Positions 47,301-57,681 of a DNA stretch of 64,000 bases are shown in pieces. Origin of the DNA: Rugalucina vietnamica (lineage: Eukaryota > Mollusca > Bivalvia > Lucinida > Lucinidae); contig OZ024869.1 of NCBI GenBank assembly GCA_964017185.1, positions 5,292,501 to 5,356,500 on the forward strand. Direction: 5' to 3'. Each line of letters opens with the position of its first letter. Within the stretch, counting starts at the first letter, position 1. A model generated the notes under the pieces. The model had not been told where the DNA came from. It ran no database searches and saw only the letters and a list, made by a program, of their open reading frames with translations. Position numbers and translations under genes: made by a program.

Positions 47301-47444
47301 ATTGAAATTCAGATTTTAGCTTTCACTGGATGATGAAAAACATTAGGCTGTTTTAATGTCTGTGAAGCCCGAAGGGCTTCTCGGAGACATTAAAACAGCT
47401 AATGTTTTTCATCATCCAGTGAAAGCTAAAATCTGAATTTCAAT
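47301..47444. repeat. Near-perfect 144 bp hairpin (family J)
   Basis: Arms of about 71 bp start ATTGAAATTCAGATTTTAGC from each side and meet at GAAGCCCGAAGGGCTTC near 47372, with only a one-base indel and a few mismatches by eye. The word TAATGTTTTTCAT recurs at 47697, so the element may extend to about 47720. Confidence 0.8.
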
Positions 47445-48139
47445 ACTTATATTTACATTTTATATTATCAATCAAGTATCAGATTTTTAATTGCACATAT
47501 CACCGCTGATTTTTATGTCATTTGACATTAAATCCGACTTAACGTAATTTTGGAACAGCCAAAACGTCAATTTTTCACGCCTAACGTCATGGCGATACGC
47601 GACCAACGTCACGACAACAAGAGTAAACAAACAACGTCACTGGGTGGGTTTTGACGTCGCCCCATCCATAGGTGTGGCCTCTAGATCACGTGACTTAATG
47701 TTTTTCATTGGGAAATGAAGAACATCAAGAAAGATACTTTCATCTTAGGGTGATTGCAATAAAAATGTAAATATTTCTTCTTCAATGACATGGTGCAGCG
47801 TATGGTCATTATTGTTTACTATAGAGACTGCACCAATAAGGGGGAACATATTCCTGTGTTATGCCTTTTTATATTCTTAAACTTCAAGCTCCACGATAAC
47901 CGTGACATAACATAGTAGAACGGAGTCAACACTGTCAAAGACCAGAACGCACTGTAATGTAATGCAACAAAATGTGTTGAGTATTCCGTAGGAAATGGAA
48001 TGAGATGTGAGACGACCGTGATCATAGAAGATCCATAGCTTGCTGAGTAATTCACTAGCTTCCCATTGCACTACGGACCAGTCTGGCTATGTACTGTCAC
48101 AGTGTGTTAAGTTCAGCCCGTTTTATCACAACCCATTAT
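47445..48139. repeat. Downstream part of family J and unassigned sequence
   Basis: Contains several ACGTCA-type words (AACGTCAATTTTTCACGCC, AACGTCACGACAACAAGAG), then a low-copy repeat at 47905-48030 shared with 22840-22890. No gene seen. Confidence 0.4.
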
Positions 48140-48263
48140 GTTTCTCATTCCCTCGTCAAGGCAGTTCTAATGAGTACCCTCAATCCTATGTTTTGGATCA
48201 AAAATAAGAAAAATATGTATACCCCTGTAAACCCCATTTTTTCTATATAAAAGTGCATATCAA
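48140..48263. repeat. Family C, copy 6, partial
   Basis: CTCGTCAAGGCAGTTCTAAT, TATGTTTTGGATCAAAAATA, TATACCCCTGTAAACCCCAT and CTATATAAAAGTG. The Penelope-like element begins just after it. Confidence 0.6.
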
Positions 48264-48344
48264 CAAGTCTCAGAAAAATCAACACAAGAGGGGAAACACC
48301 AGAACAAACGATCCAACAACGGTTAGGTTAACATGTGTTTTATT

Positions 48345-48387
48345 AGAACGACGCGTTTCGGTCTATCCTAGACCTTCATCAGGTTGG
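48345..48387 (-). ncRNA. Hammerhead-ribozyme-like motif of the PLE
   Basis: On the minus strand: CCAAC, then CTGATGA, one extra A, stem GGTCTA-GGA-TAGACC, GAAAC, GC, GTC, GTTCTAA. The core boxes CUGAUGA and GAAA, a 6 bp perfect stem II, a minimal stem III (AC-GU) and three stem I pairs (AAC/GUU) are visible. Hammerhead ribozymes are known in PLE terminal repeats. The extra A after CUGAUGA departs from the consensus. Confidence 0.55.
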
Positions 48388-48636
48388 AAAAACATGGTCA
48401 AAATCTTGCTAAAGTACTAAAAAACGGCAAGGTTTGTGTCCGATCTGGTCACGTGACGTGATTGTTCTATTTTTAGAAAACGAAAGTAAATGTTCTGTTG
48501 TTAAGCAACCATAAGAGTCTCTCTTTATAAGTTAAAAATACCATATATACTGCAGCTGTTATGTGTTTCTTCTGTGGCTTCCACTTCATCTTGGCAGTCT
48601 GTTGATTGTGAGCTTATAAAGGAGTCTGATTCCGAG

Positions 48637-49149
48637 TCAGTTACTGCTAATTCCAACATGAGTTCCTCCATTGAGACTGGATAAATTTTTGAGTTCATTC
48701 AACGAAAACGGGTGCCATTCAGGGGATGCTGGTGTAATCACTATTTCTGGTATGGTAAGTCCGGTAGTAGGTGTACTGGGGATAGGCTGTGGGTCCGAGG
48801 TGGTTGGTACTGGTTCTAATCTGGGCCGCTTGGGGATCGTGACCTGGTAGATGGTTGGTCTCTGGTCTGCTCTGGTACGTGCCTCAGCGGGGTGGATCCA
48901 TTTGGCAGGTTTCTGTATGTCTGGGTGATATCGTTTGTTAGTAGTGGTGACAATCACGAACTTCCCGTCTGTGTCATTATGTGTTTTCCTGGAGTGGGAG
49001 AGTACAGTTTCTTTACGGGCGAATATCTTGGTACAGCTCCAGCATTGAAATTGGGTACGGCTTTCCTGGTGAAAGGCTTCTCTATGTCGGCGTAATGTGG
49101 CTGGCGAGAAGAAGTCCAGTTCACATTCTTCACATCTTTTAGGTTTCAT
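48637..49149 (-). CDS. Second ORF of the PLE: two C2H2 zinc fingers, 170 aa
   Basis: The ATG lies nine bases after the TAA of the GIY-YIG ORF. Residues 5-27 and about 35-57 are C2H2 fingers (CEECELDFFSPATLRRHREA, then FQCWSCTKIFARKETVLSHS with RKTH). A proline/threonine-rich tail follows (TSDPQPIPSTPTTGLTIPEI). I know of no standard PLE ORF at this place. It could be a captured host fragment or an uncharacterised PLE accessory protein that binds nucleic acid. Translation by re-initiation is possible. Assignment to the PLE rests on position inside the target duplication. Confidence 0.7.
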   Translation of the reverse strand: MKPKRCEECELDFFSPATLRRHREAFHQESRTQFQCWSCTKIFARKETVLSHSRKTHNDTDGKFVIVTTTNKRYHPDIQKPAKWIHPAEARTRADQRPTIYQVTIPKRPRLEPVPTTSDPQPIPSTPTTGLTIPEIVITPASPEWHPFSLNELKNLSSLNGGTHVGISSN

Positions 49150-49158
49150 GGTGTTTTC

Positions 49159-49990
49159 TTACTGTCTTAAATTCAAACCCAGGGGCGCTCTGCTATTAAA
49201 TTTGTATATTACGGCTTCTTCCGTTCTGAGACGGTTGTTTAGATTTCCGGTTGTTTGCGTCAAAATTGTAGCGAAAACGTCGTGTACTGTGTGGCCGTTG
49301 CTTGTAAAGTGGCGGGAAACTGGTTTAATGACGTTACCGTATCTAATGTCAGCTAGATGGCCGCGGAATCTCTCATTAAATGTGTTGCCCGTTTGTCCGA
49401 TGTATTGTAGTCCGCATAGTTTACAGGATATGATGTAGATGACGTTTTTAGATTGACAGTTAAAACGTCCATGGATTGGGATGCTTTCTTTTGTTGTCCA
49501 ACATATAACTGTAGTACTGGGTTTCATGAAAGGGCAAGTTGTGCAGGGTTTCTGGCAAGGACCTGATCCGTTGGGTATGGTGGGTGGGCGGTTGTCCGTT
49601 CTAACCAGGGTCTGTCTTAGGTTTTTCGCTCGCTTGTTGACTAGTAGGAATTTTCTGTCTAGCAGGTATTTAGTATCTCCCGATGAAGCGAGTATACGTC
49701 TGTTGTGGGTTAAGATCTTGGAGATAGGAGGGTTTTTCGGGTTGTGTGTGATAATGAATGGTATAGGTCCGTTTTCAGTTGTTTCTGGTTGTTTTTCCGA
49801 GTTTAGGAGAGTTTTTCTATCCAATCGAGAAGCTCTGTCTATAGCCTGTTTGACTAATTTTTTCGGATAGCCCCGTTTGGTTAGATTCTTATAAAGTCGG
49901 TCTGTAGCTTCCTTGAGTCGTATGTCCGTGCTGCATATACGTCTAAGTCTTATAGCCTGGCTATAGGGGATGCTCTTTTTCTGGTGAACA
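49159..49990 (-). CDS. PLE ORF: reverse transcriptase C-terminus plus GIY-YIG endonuclease (partial)
   Basis: Open without a stop from the truncated 5' edge (about 49990) to the TAA at 49159. It has no authentic start. Early residues DHPVHQKKSIPYSQ and AIRLRRICS are the RT-thumb signature of Penelope-like elements. The cysteine linker (PCTTCPF ... ) precedes KNVIYIISCKLCGLQYIGQT, the GIY-YIG core, then FNERFRGHLAD with the conserved Arg, and RTEEAVI with a Glu in the usual place. It ends APLGLNLRQ. The endonuclease nicks target DNA for reverse transcription. The frame is intact to its end, so the insertion is fairly young. Confidence 0.85.
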
Positions 49991-50018
49991 GGGTGGTCTC
50001 AGAAAAAGTCTCAGAAAA

Positions 50019-50343
50019 GTGTATTTGTCTTGACAAGATCTAAGTACATTGACTGCTAGAAGTTTGATATTGATCAATATTGTGTCAATAAAGATGATAA
50101 TTAATCAAGGATTGCCATGAGTTCCCCCATTCAGAACATTATTAGCACTATAAGAATATTAATTAATACTTAATGACTTATTATAATACTGTTTCTAATT
50201 TCTGAACCTCATAGGCTGAGCTTCGCCATGAGAAAACTGAAAAAGTAGAAATCATAGTATCATCAAAAGCCTTTTTGTTTTCCCTATGGCGACAGCAGTG
50301 GTGGGGGTATTTGTGTTTTACAATACACTCAACAGATAAAGCC
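50019..50343. other. Unassigned, with a family A fragment
   Basis: GCTTCGCCATGAGAAAACTG at 50220-50240 is a MITE end fragment. Nothing else was recognised. Confidence 0.4.
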
Positions 50344-50347
50344 ATTT

Positions 50348-50553
50348 GAGCCGTGACGCGAGTCCGACATAAACCGGTGTGTGCAGTCTCAGAAAATGGT
50401 AAGAAGCTTGAAATTTCGGATTTAGGAAGAAGAGAAATTGTACTATCCGAGTGGCGAAAACAAAGGCGCTGATCAGCTTCGCAGTTACTGCGAAGCTGAT
50501 CTGCGCCTTTGTTTTCGCATAGGCAAAATTCCGGTTTTCTCACGATACGGCTC
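50348..50553 (-). mobile_element. Family A MITE, copy 25, TSD ATTT
   Basis: Intact core CTTCGCAGTTACTGCGAAG; ATTT at 50344-50347 and 50554-50557. The outer part of the long arm carries a short deletion. Confidence 0.85.
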
Positions 50554-50557
50554 ATTT

Positions 50558-50990
50558 GGAGATACTACATGTACCTTTTGGTGACCTTTGGTTAAAAGTC
50601 TCATCCCAAAGACTATGGAGGACTATATAGGCTTGAACTTGTAACCCCTGGTTTAGAAGGCTTTTTGTATATACATAGATAGGATATTGCCTATACTTCC
50701 TATAGGTCTCGTCTTACATAAGTGAAAGACTTGCATTTTACTGAGAGTAAAAAAGCTATTGTTTGAATCATTGCTTCACGTTCCAGTCAATGACTGTGAT
50801 GTCGGGACGTTAACTGTTGACAGAGACTCATACAAACCAAAATTACTTTTTGCAATCAAATGCAAGTCTTCGATGAGGGATTTTTACTTATGTGTGACGA
50901 GGCCTTAAATACTAGATTTAATTTATAGTCCTCTGTCAGTACTGATCATCTTCTACAATTGTACTGTTAAGTTTATGTCATGACAGAATC
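50558..50990. repeat. Dispersed SINE-like remnants
   Basis: GGTTAAAAGTCTCATCCCAAAGACT (50589-50613) and TGATGTCGGGACGTTAACTG (50800) are pieces of the same dispersed group seen at 7385-7530 and 27940-27960. Confidence 0.45.
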
Positions 50991-50995
50991 AGTTA

Positions 50996-51309
50996 TGCAC
51001 CAGTCATTTGCAACCACGGCCCCCTCGGGGCCGGGAATAGCGGGGGCATAGCCGGGCTTAACTGCAGGGTTTTGACTTCAGCATTGTCCCCGCAGTGCCG
51101 TGAAATAGCAGGGGTTTTGATTCCTGTCCCAAAATGGCCATGAAAATTTACATTTACCTGCCGGGATTTTAGCGGGGACTTTGGCAGAGCTTTGACCATA
51201 AGAGTATCCCTGCAGTGCTGGGCATATACCCGGGCTTTGGAAAGAGGAAAGTCAATATCCCCGCTATTCCCCGGCCCCGAGGGGGACGTGGTTGCAAATG
51301 ACTGGTGCA
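50996..51309. mobile_element. Harbinger-like MITE (family I), copy 2, TSD TTA
   Basis: 314 bp with long GC-rich inverted ends TGCACCAGTCATTTGCAACC and GGCCCCCTCGGGGCCGGG. TTA at 50993-50995 and 51310-51312. Same length and target as copy 1 at 25088. Confidence 0.75.
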
Positions 51310-51351
51310 TTATCTCATAATACATCTTATCACCCCTAACACCCTAATTAT

Positions 51352-51490
51352 ATACATACTGCAAAACTGGGGTTTACAGGGGTACACAATTTGTCTTATT
51401 TTTGCTCAAAAACATAGATGGTGGGTACTTGTTAGAACCTCCTCACCCACAATCTATGTTTTGAGCCAAATTAAGAAAAATATTAAAAAT
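51352..51490. repeat. Family C, copy 7
   Basis: ACTGGGGTTTACAGGGGTAC, TCTTATTTTTGCTCAAAAAC, GATGGTGGGTACTTGTTAGA and the inverse arm CCCACAATCTATGTTTTGAG. Confidence 0.65.
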
Positions 51491-51589
51491 TTTCTTGAAA
51501 TTTTTCACTTTCGAAGCAAAAAAAATCTCTGTATATTGCATGGTTGTGTTTGCGTATAAATGTAATAACTAGAAATTGGCTGCAAGCAA

Positions 51590-53401
51590 GGCTTTCAGTA
51601 TACCCCCCGCAAAATTATCTGAAGCTGGCCAATAACTTCCTAAGTCAAACATGCAGAAAATTTGTCAAAGATATCTTTTCAGCATTATAATCCTTCATGT
51701 ACATCCCCAGTATGCCAGTCACATCTATAAGATATTAAAAGAATATATTGAAAGCTTGAGGTTGATTTCACTGTATGCACTATCATCATTGTTTATCATG
51801 AGAAATGGTAAAAATTGGCTAAGTTAAATAAAAGCTGTAAGTTTGTCAAAAATTAAATTTTCAGCATGAAGATTATTCATGCACATCTAAAATATATCTG
51901 GAACAAATCTACAAAGAATCTAAAAGAAACATTGAAAGCCCTAGGAGGAGTTGATTTCACAAAGTATGCTCTACCAACCATTATTGTATATAAGCAATGG
52001 TCAAAAAATGGCTATGTTGAAAAATGATGTAAATTTGTCAAATATCACTTTTTCAGTATTATAATTATTCATGCACATCTTCAATATGTGCGGAACATGT
52101 CTGCAAAGTATTGAAAAGAAATACTGAAAGCCCTAGGAGGAGTTGATTTCACAAACCATCATTGTATATAAGCAATGGTCAAAAAATGGCTATGTTAAAA
52201 ATGCTGTAAATTTGTCAAAAATTAATTTTTCAGTATTATAATTCTTCATGCACATCTTCAATATGTGAGGAAGATGTCTGCAAAGTATCAAAAAGAAATA
52301 CTGAAAGCCCTAGGAGGAGTTGATTTCACAAAATGTGCACTACCAACCATTTTTGTATAAAAGCAATGGTCAAAAAATGGCTATGTTGAAAAATGCTGTA
52401 AATTTGTCAAAAATTATTTTTTTCAGCATTATAATTCTTCATGCACATCTTCAGTATGTGAGGAACATGTCTGCAAAGTATTGAAAAGAAATACTGAAAG
52501 CCCTAGGAGGAGTTGATTTCACAAAATATGCACTACCAACCATTATTGTTTAAGCAATGGTCAAAAAATGGCTATGTTAAAAAATGCAGTAAATTTGTCA
52601 AAAATTATTTTTTCAGCATTATAATTCTTCATGCACATCTTCAATATGTGTGGAACATGTCTGCAAAGTACTGAAAAGAAATACTGAAAGCCCTAGGAGA
52701 AGTTGATTTCACAAACTATGAACTACCAATCATTATTGTATATAAGCAATGGTCAAAAAATGGCTATGTTGAAAAATGCTGTAAATTTGTCAAAAATTAT
52801 TTTTTCAGCATTATAATTCTTCATGCACATCTTCAATATGTGTGGAACATGTCTGCAAAGTATTGAAAAGAAATACTGAAAGCCCTAGGAGGAGTTGATT
52901 TCACAAACTATGCACTACCAACCATTATTGAATATGGCAATTATCGAAAATTGGCTAAGTTCAAAATGCTGTAAATTTGTCAAAATTCATTTTTTCAGCA
53001 TAATACTTCTTCATGCATATCTTCAATATCTCTGGCACATATCTGCAAAGTATCAAAAGAGAATATTGAAAGCTGTAGGAGGAGTTGATTTCACAAAGTA
53101 TGCACTATTAGCACTATGGCAAACATTCTATGTATAGGTTTAAAAAGTCCCATAACTCTTGTAAAACTGACCCTTTGGCCCCTAAATTCATACCACACAT
53201 GTGTTGTCTTATGGTGCAGGTGTGTTGAAAATTTAAAGAACATCGGGCAAAAACTACTTAAGTTATTCAGCAAAGATGTCAAAATGTTGACGGAATGACG
53301 GAATCACGGAATGACGGAATCACGGAATGACGGAATCACGGAATTACGGACAGACTGAAAACAGTATACCCCCCTAAAACTTCGTTTTGCGGGGGGTATA
53401 A
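51590..53401 (+). repeat. Pearl-like array, about eight units of 180-190 bp (family G, copy 3)
   Basis: Starts CAGTATACCCCCCGCAAAAT. Units share ATTCTTCATGCACATCTTCA, GGAACATGTCTGCAAAGTAT and GCCCTAGGAGGAGTTGATTT (51941, 52133, 52310, 52503, 52693, 52884, about 53072). Then come an ACGGAATGACGGAATC microsatellite (53288-53350) and a hairpin end TATACCCCCC..TTCG..GGGGGGTATA. Both outer ends carry inverse TATACCCCCC. Confidence 0.8.
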
Positions 53402-53723
53402 ATAGCTTGATTTTCAGATTGCTGGCTACCACGTTTTTTCTTCTTTTTTTTTTTTCGATACCAATTCTTTAGCTCTTGGTTCATTCAGTACTTTAGTATA
53501 AAATGACACAAATATTGCTATTGCCTGTAAATGTCAACATAAGAAGGGCTTTGACTCTTGATTTTTTCAAGAATCTTCCTCATAAAAATTATCAGCCAAG
53601 AAATAAATCTCAAGCCGTGAAAAAGCAATTTATGACCATGTTTGGTAGACTTTCTTCGGAACTCAAGCTGGGATGTGAATGAGCCACGCTCCAACACAAA
53701 TCAACTATGTAGTGATTGTCCCG
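53402..53723. other. Intron 1, unassigned
   Basis: T-run at 53440-53456 and a short family A fragment at 53680-53705. No gene seen. Confidence 0.4.
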
Positions 53724-53727
53724 ATAT

Positions 53728-53958
53728 GAGCCACATCATGAGAAAATCAAATTTTTGCCTATGCAAAAAACAAAGGCGCAGATCAGCTGTGTAGTAACTG
53801 TACAGCTGATCAGCACCTTTGTTTTCGCTACACGGATAGTACCATCCCTCTTCTTCCTAAATCTGAAATTTCAAGCTTCTAGCCTTTTCCTGTAGCTGCA
53901 CAGGCCGGTTTGTGTTGGACCTCATCAGAAACCCCAAAGAGCGGTTTTCTGGCAGCTC
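53728..53958 (+). mobile_element. Family A MITE, copy 26, TSD ATAT
   Basis: Near full-length; ATAT at 53724-53727 and 53959-53962. A short deletion lies in the right terminal repeat. Confidence 0.82.
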
Positions 53959-53962
53959 ATAT

Positions 53963-54639
53963 ATAGCTAAGACTCAGAGAAGCCCAATTGCATGTCTGTC
54001 ATTCTGATCAATTTAAGCCATTGCCATATGACCTCACATGCAGACTACCAAAACTGATGAAAAACTTACCAAATTTCGCAAATGCCTACATAACTAGAGT
54101 CATTCCCTGAATGCAAATCACAATTTCATATAATTGGTTTTCATCATGCAAGGGCTCAAATGATGGGCTATGGTGCTATTTAATGACCAGAAAAATCCCA
54201 CGGGGACAATTTCCATAGACAGAAATAGAAGAACTTGATTTGCATGAAGTCAAAGATGTAGAAATACATGAATATTTCCTCAAATGCATGAAAAAAATAA
54301 AACCTGGAGGATTTCCTTTTATAACAAGAGGGAATGATGTTGACCTTTATCTGTCATGCACACACATACAAATACACATACAGATGGTATTCTTTTCTTG
54401 ATTTATTTCTTCCATTCACTTAAAATAGTGTTACATTGGAGAGCTATAATATTAATGCAAATATATTGAAAAACAATATTCATCAAAAATCAAACTACAC
54501 TGAACAAAAGTAGTAATGTGTCATTGACAAAACTGCAGAAGAAATAAGAAGCATCATGATAAACTCTGCTTTTGCAAAAATAAAGCTGCATTACGAAACC
54601 ATGCTCATGTAACATACAAATTTTTCTTATTAAAGTTGT
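53963..54639. other. Intron 1, unassigned
   Basis: An exon-like open segment at 54065-54101 was examined and rejected on phase. No other feature recognised. Confidence 0.4.
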
Positions 54640-54800
54640 AAAAATTGAAATTTTTTTGATGTTTTTCTTATTTTTGCCCCAAAACATAGATTGTGTGTAC
54701 CCACAATCTATGTTTTGGAGTAAAAATAAGAAAAATAGGTATACTCCTGCATACAGTTTTGCTATATAAAAGTGGGGTTTGAGGGGGTACAAATTTTCAG
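54640..54800. repeat. Family C, copy 8, uninterrupted with deleted centre
   Basis: TTTTTCTTATTTTTGCCCCA, AAACATAGATTGTGTGTACC, then the inverse arm, then ATAGGTATACTCCTGCATAC and CTATATAAAAGTGGGGTTTG. It shows the order of parts that is split in copies 1 and 2. Confidence 0.7.
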
Positions 54801-56990
54801 GGGGTACATGTTTGAGGGGGTACATGTTTTCCTGATGGTGCAGTGCAGTGTCTTTTTCTACAATTACTGCTTCCCAACATGACTGAAAAATGGTTGATCA
54901 AGAAATAAACAAACAAATTTACCTTATGAAACATTTAACTTCATATGTAACTCGAAATTGTATTGTCTATACCATGGATGTGTGTATCATGCATGACATG
55001 CCAAGCTCTTTAGCAGCACAGGCACTCGTTGACTGGACAATTTTTTTTTTATTTTTATTTTTTTTTTTTTTGGCACTTACAACCGTTCCGAGTCCCTAGT
55101 TACTGTAAGTTATAAGCGGTTCATGCAGTTAGATTTAGCTAGCAAGCCCTTAATTTTTTACTGTTTCTTTTTTTTGTCCATCATCAGGTAGACAAGGCCT
55201 GAAAAATCATTTAGATTTTTAAAAATATGGGCAATAGGATTCCCTGAGGCTCAAACTCATCAGTTACCATAATGGAAATATAAGGCAAAAATGAAAAGAA
55301 AAACAAAAATCCTGTCCAGTCGCAGAGCCCCTGTGTGGTAACAGAAGGTCATTCATGGCAAAAAAACTATAACTGTTCAACCAGCAACCAATGGGTTTGG
55401 TCTGACTTCAGTAGGGAAGAGATTAGTTCAAGTCTAAAATACTAGTAGACATTTTGAACTGAATCTTACACATGGGTCGATTTCAAAAATTCTTGATCAA
55501 ACTGGCAAAAAGTTTGTTAAGTTAATCCCACACACAATGTTTGCAAGATTCACTATGGAATTTATCAATCTACATCAAAACATTATGTTTATAAAGCACC
55601 CACACTTGTATATAGCATGACAAAAATACATGCTGATGGCCAAATATTCCAGCGAGAGAGCTATTTGCAGAATATCATATTGCACTTACGTAATTACTAT
55701 GTAATGAGACAATAAATGTTAATGAAACTGTAAAGCCCCTAGAGGATCCATTATTAAGTGCCCAGCTGATTGGGGAATGCACTTGTCATGCAACGAATTC
55801 AGATCATATTGGCAGGAATCTAAAACCATCTTCACTTTTGACAAATGTTCATAAAATTTTAAAAACTTCAAGCCTTTACATGAGAAAGACACTGAAAACG
55901 TCAACCACTAAGACTTAGAATAGGCCATGCAGACTGGCTTTTTGCCATCTGTGAGCACATAATTACAGGGTAGTGAGGGTACTGATATATCTCATCACTG
56001 TACTTAAGAGTACAAATGCACTGATACTGCATTATTCTACAAAAACTTAATGTAATACTATGTATTTATAGAAACACAAATTAGAGACAATAAAAAAGAG
56101 CTGTGCTCTATTAATGTTGACCAGTATATAATATTGATATACTAACAAATATCCATCATTTTCATTATCAATTATTATGCCCTGAAGTCAGAGTTCATTA
56201 CTAACTACTGTATTGGATACAGGCCGAATCAATGGAATGATGGCATTCTCAAAGGTTTCTCAAAAACATGAACTCAGCAAGCTCTAAATCTTGAAAAAAA
56301 TTGTAGTAAAGTCTCCCCAAAATGTGTACAATTTGGTTGGATTTCCATGTACAATACCTTGCCTCCATATTATGGGACTCCCGTCCTACCCAAACTTTGG
56401 ATGTCATGACACCCAAATGTGCATGACATGAAATAATCTTTCAAAAATATTCAAAAACAAAATGGACCTGACACTGGGGCTACAGGTCCTATGTTCGAGC
56501 TCTGCATGAGTAAAACCCAATGTTTAAGTTAAGTACACAGAGAGTGTTGACTCTGTCCCAGCATGACTGAAAAATTGTTGACTGAGATTTTGTATTAAGA
56601 CATAACCAACCAATCAAAATCTGTAATTACAAACAAGAATGTGGCTACCTTTTATAGCTTGGCACAATGGTTTGATTGGTCGATTTGGGGTTAAACATCC
56701 CACCAACAGCTAAGGTCATATTGAGACGGAACCTTTGCTCCAAGTATCATCCACCAGACTGGAGGAGCCCCGACCCAACCTGCGATCCCTGATTAAAAGT
56801 TGAGTGACTTAATCACTCGGCCACGGAGGCAACTACATGTACAATGGTTTGTGTCTCTCACCCTGACAAATTTTGTCACAATAAGGCTTGTCTCACAAAC
56901 ATTGACAATTGTAATGGTTCAATATGGGCAGAGACACTGCCTGCTGAATCAAGATAGGGAATTATTATTCTAAAAAACAACCTTAACTGC
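54801..56990. other. Intron 1 with SINE-like remnants, otherwise featureless
   Basis: SINE-like tails at 54870-54920 (CCCAACATGACTGAAAAATG) and 56545-56610 (GTCCCAGCATGACTGAAAAA). At 56680-56835 lies a decayed dispersed element with GAGTGACTTAATCACTCGGC. T-run at 55039-55072. About 55,080-56,440 shows no recognisable gene or repeat. Confidence 0.45.
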
Positions 56991-57411
56991 GAGAAAACCT
57001 GCTTTTTGCACAAAAAATCAGCCACAGATCAGCTGCTCAGTGACTGCCCAGCAGATCAGCACCTTAATATTTGAGCCACCTCATGGGAAAACCAACAATG
57101 TGGTTTCCAAACAGGTTCAACACAAACCAAGCTGTACAAGCACAGAAGATGGCTAGAAGCTTGAAATTTTGGATTAAAAAAGTAGAGGAATTTTACTATC
57201 CGTGTAGCGAAAACAAAGGCACTGATCAGCTTCGCGGTCACCGTGTCTTTGATTTCGCATATGCAGATTGTTGGTTTCTCATATTGCGGCTCATTTTCTG
57301 CAAAAAATTCTGTACTTCCTTAATCAAAAGCCATCTCCATGGGCTGTACAGTCTGGTTGTGTTATATCCAGTTGGAAAATGCTGAAGACCGGTTTTCTCA
57401 CGTCGCAGCTC
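56991..57411 (+). mobile_element. Family A MITE, older copy interrupted by copy 28
   Basis: Left piece 56991-57068 (GCGAGAAAACCTGC ... CAGCAGATCAGCACCTT) and right piece 57297-57411 (CTTCCTTAATC, CTGTACAGTCTGGTTGTG, GACCGGTTTTCTCACGTCGC) are the two halves of one old copy. A younger family member sits between them. Confidence 0.7.
57073..57292 (-). mobile_element. Family A MITE, copy 28, TSD ATTT, nested in an older copy
   Basis: ATTT at 57069-57072 and 57293-57296. Part of the core is deleted on the right side. Confidence 0.82.
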
Positions 57412-57442
57412 ATATGTTATTGAGCATCATCTTGAATGATAG

Positions 57443-57677
57443 GAGTCTCGTCGTGAGAAAACCAGATTTTTGCCTAAGCGAAAACAAAGGCGCATATCAG
57501 CTGCACAGTAAATGCGAAGCTGATCAGCGCCTTTGTTTATGCTACTAGGATAGTACAATCCCTCTTCTTCCTTAATCCAATTTTTTAAGCTTCTAGCCTT
57601 TTTCTGTGGTTGTACAAGCCGGTTTGTGTCAGACCTGGTCGGAAACCCTGAAGACCTGTTTTCTCGCGTTGAGGCTC
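57443..57677 (+). mobile_element. Family A MITE, copy 29, TSD ATAG
   Basis: ATAG at 57439-57442 and 57678-57681. Full-length; the core arms are slightly mismatched. Confidence 0.85.
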
Positions 57678-57681
57678 ATAG

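Larger units (their letters stand above)
48278..50005 (-). mobile_element. 5'-truncated Penelope-like element (PLE)
   Basis: Reading the minus strand: the end of a reverse transcriptase (motif SIPYSQAIRLRRICS from about 49957), a GIY-YIG endonuclease, a second ORF with C2H2 fingers, and a 3' region with a hammerhead-like motif. The 13 bp direct repeat AAGTCTCAGAAAA flanks it (48265-48277, 50006-50018), fitting a target duplication. The RT core is missing, so this is a truncated insertion of about 1.73 kb. Confidence 0.82.

Noticed and set aside
49481..49870. Plus-strand 129 aa ORF and the ORF at 49097-49438
   Set aside because: Antisense shadows of the PLE GIY-YIG frame.
54065..54101. Minus-strand exon-like segment with acceptor GCATTCAG| and donor TTTG|GTAAGTTT, open frame
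   Set aside because: The length of 37 bases would shift the frame between PTPRN-like exons 1 and 2, which already join in phase. Probably chance.
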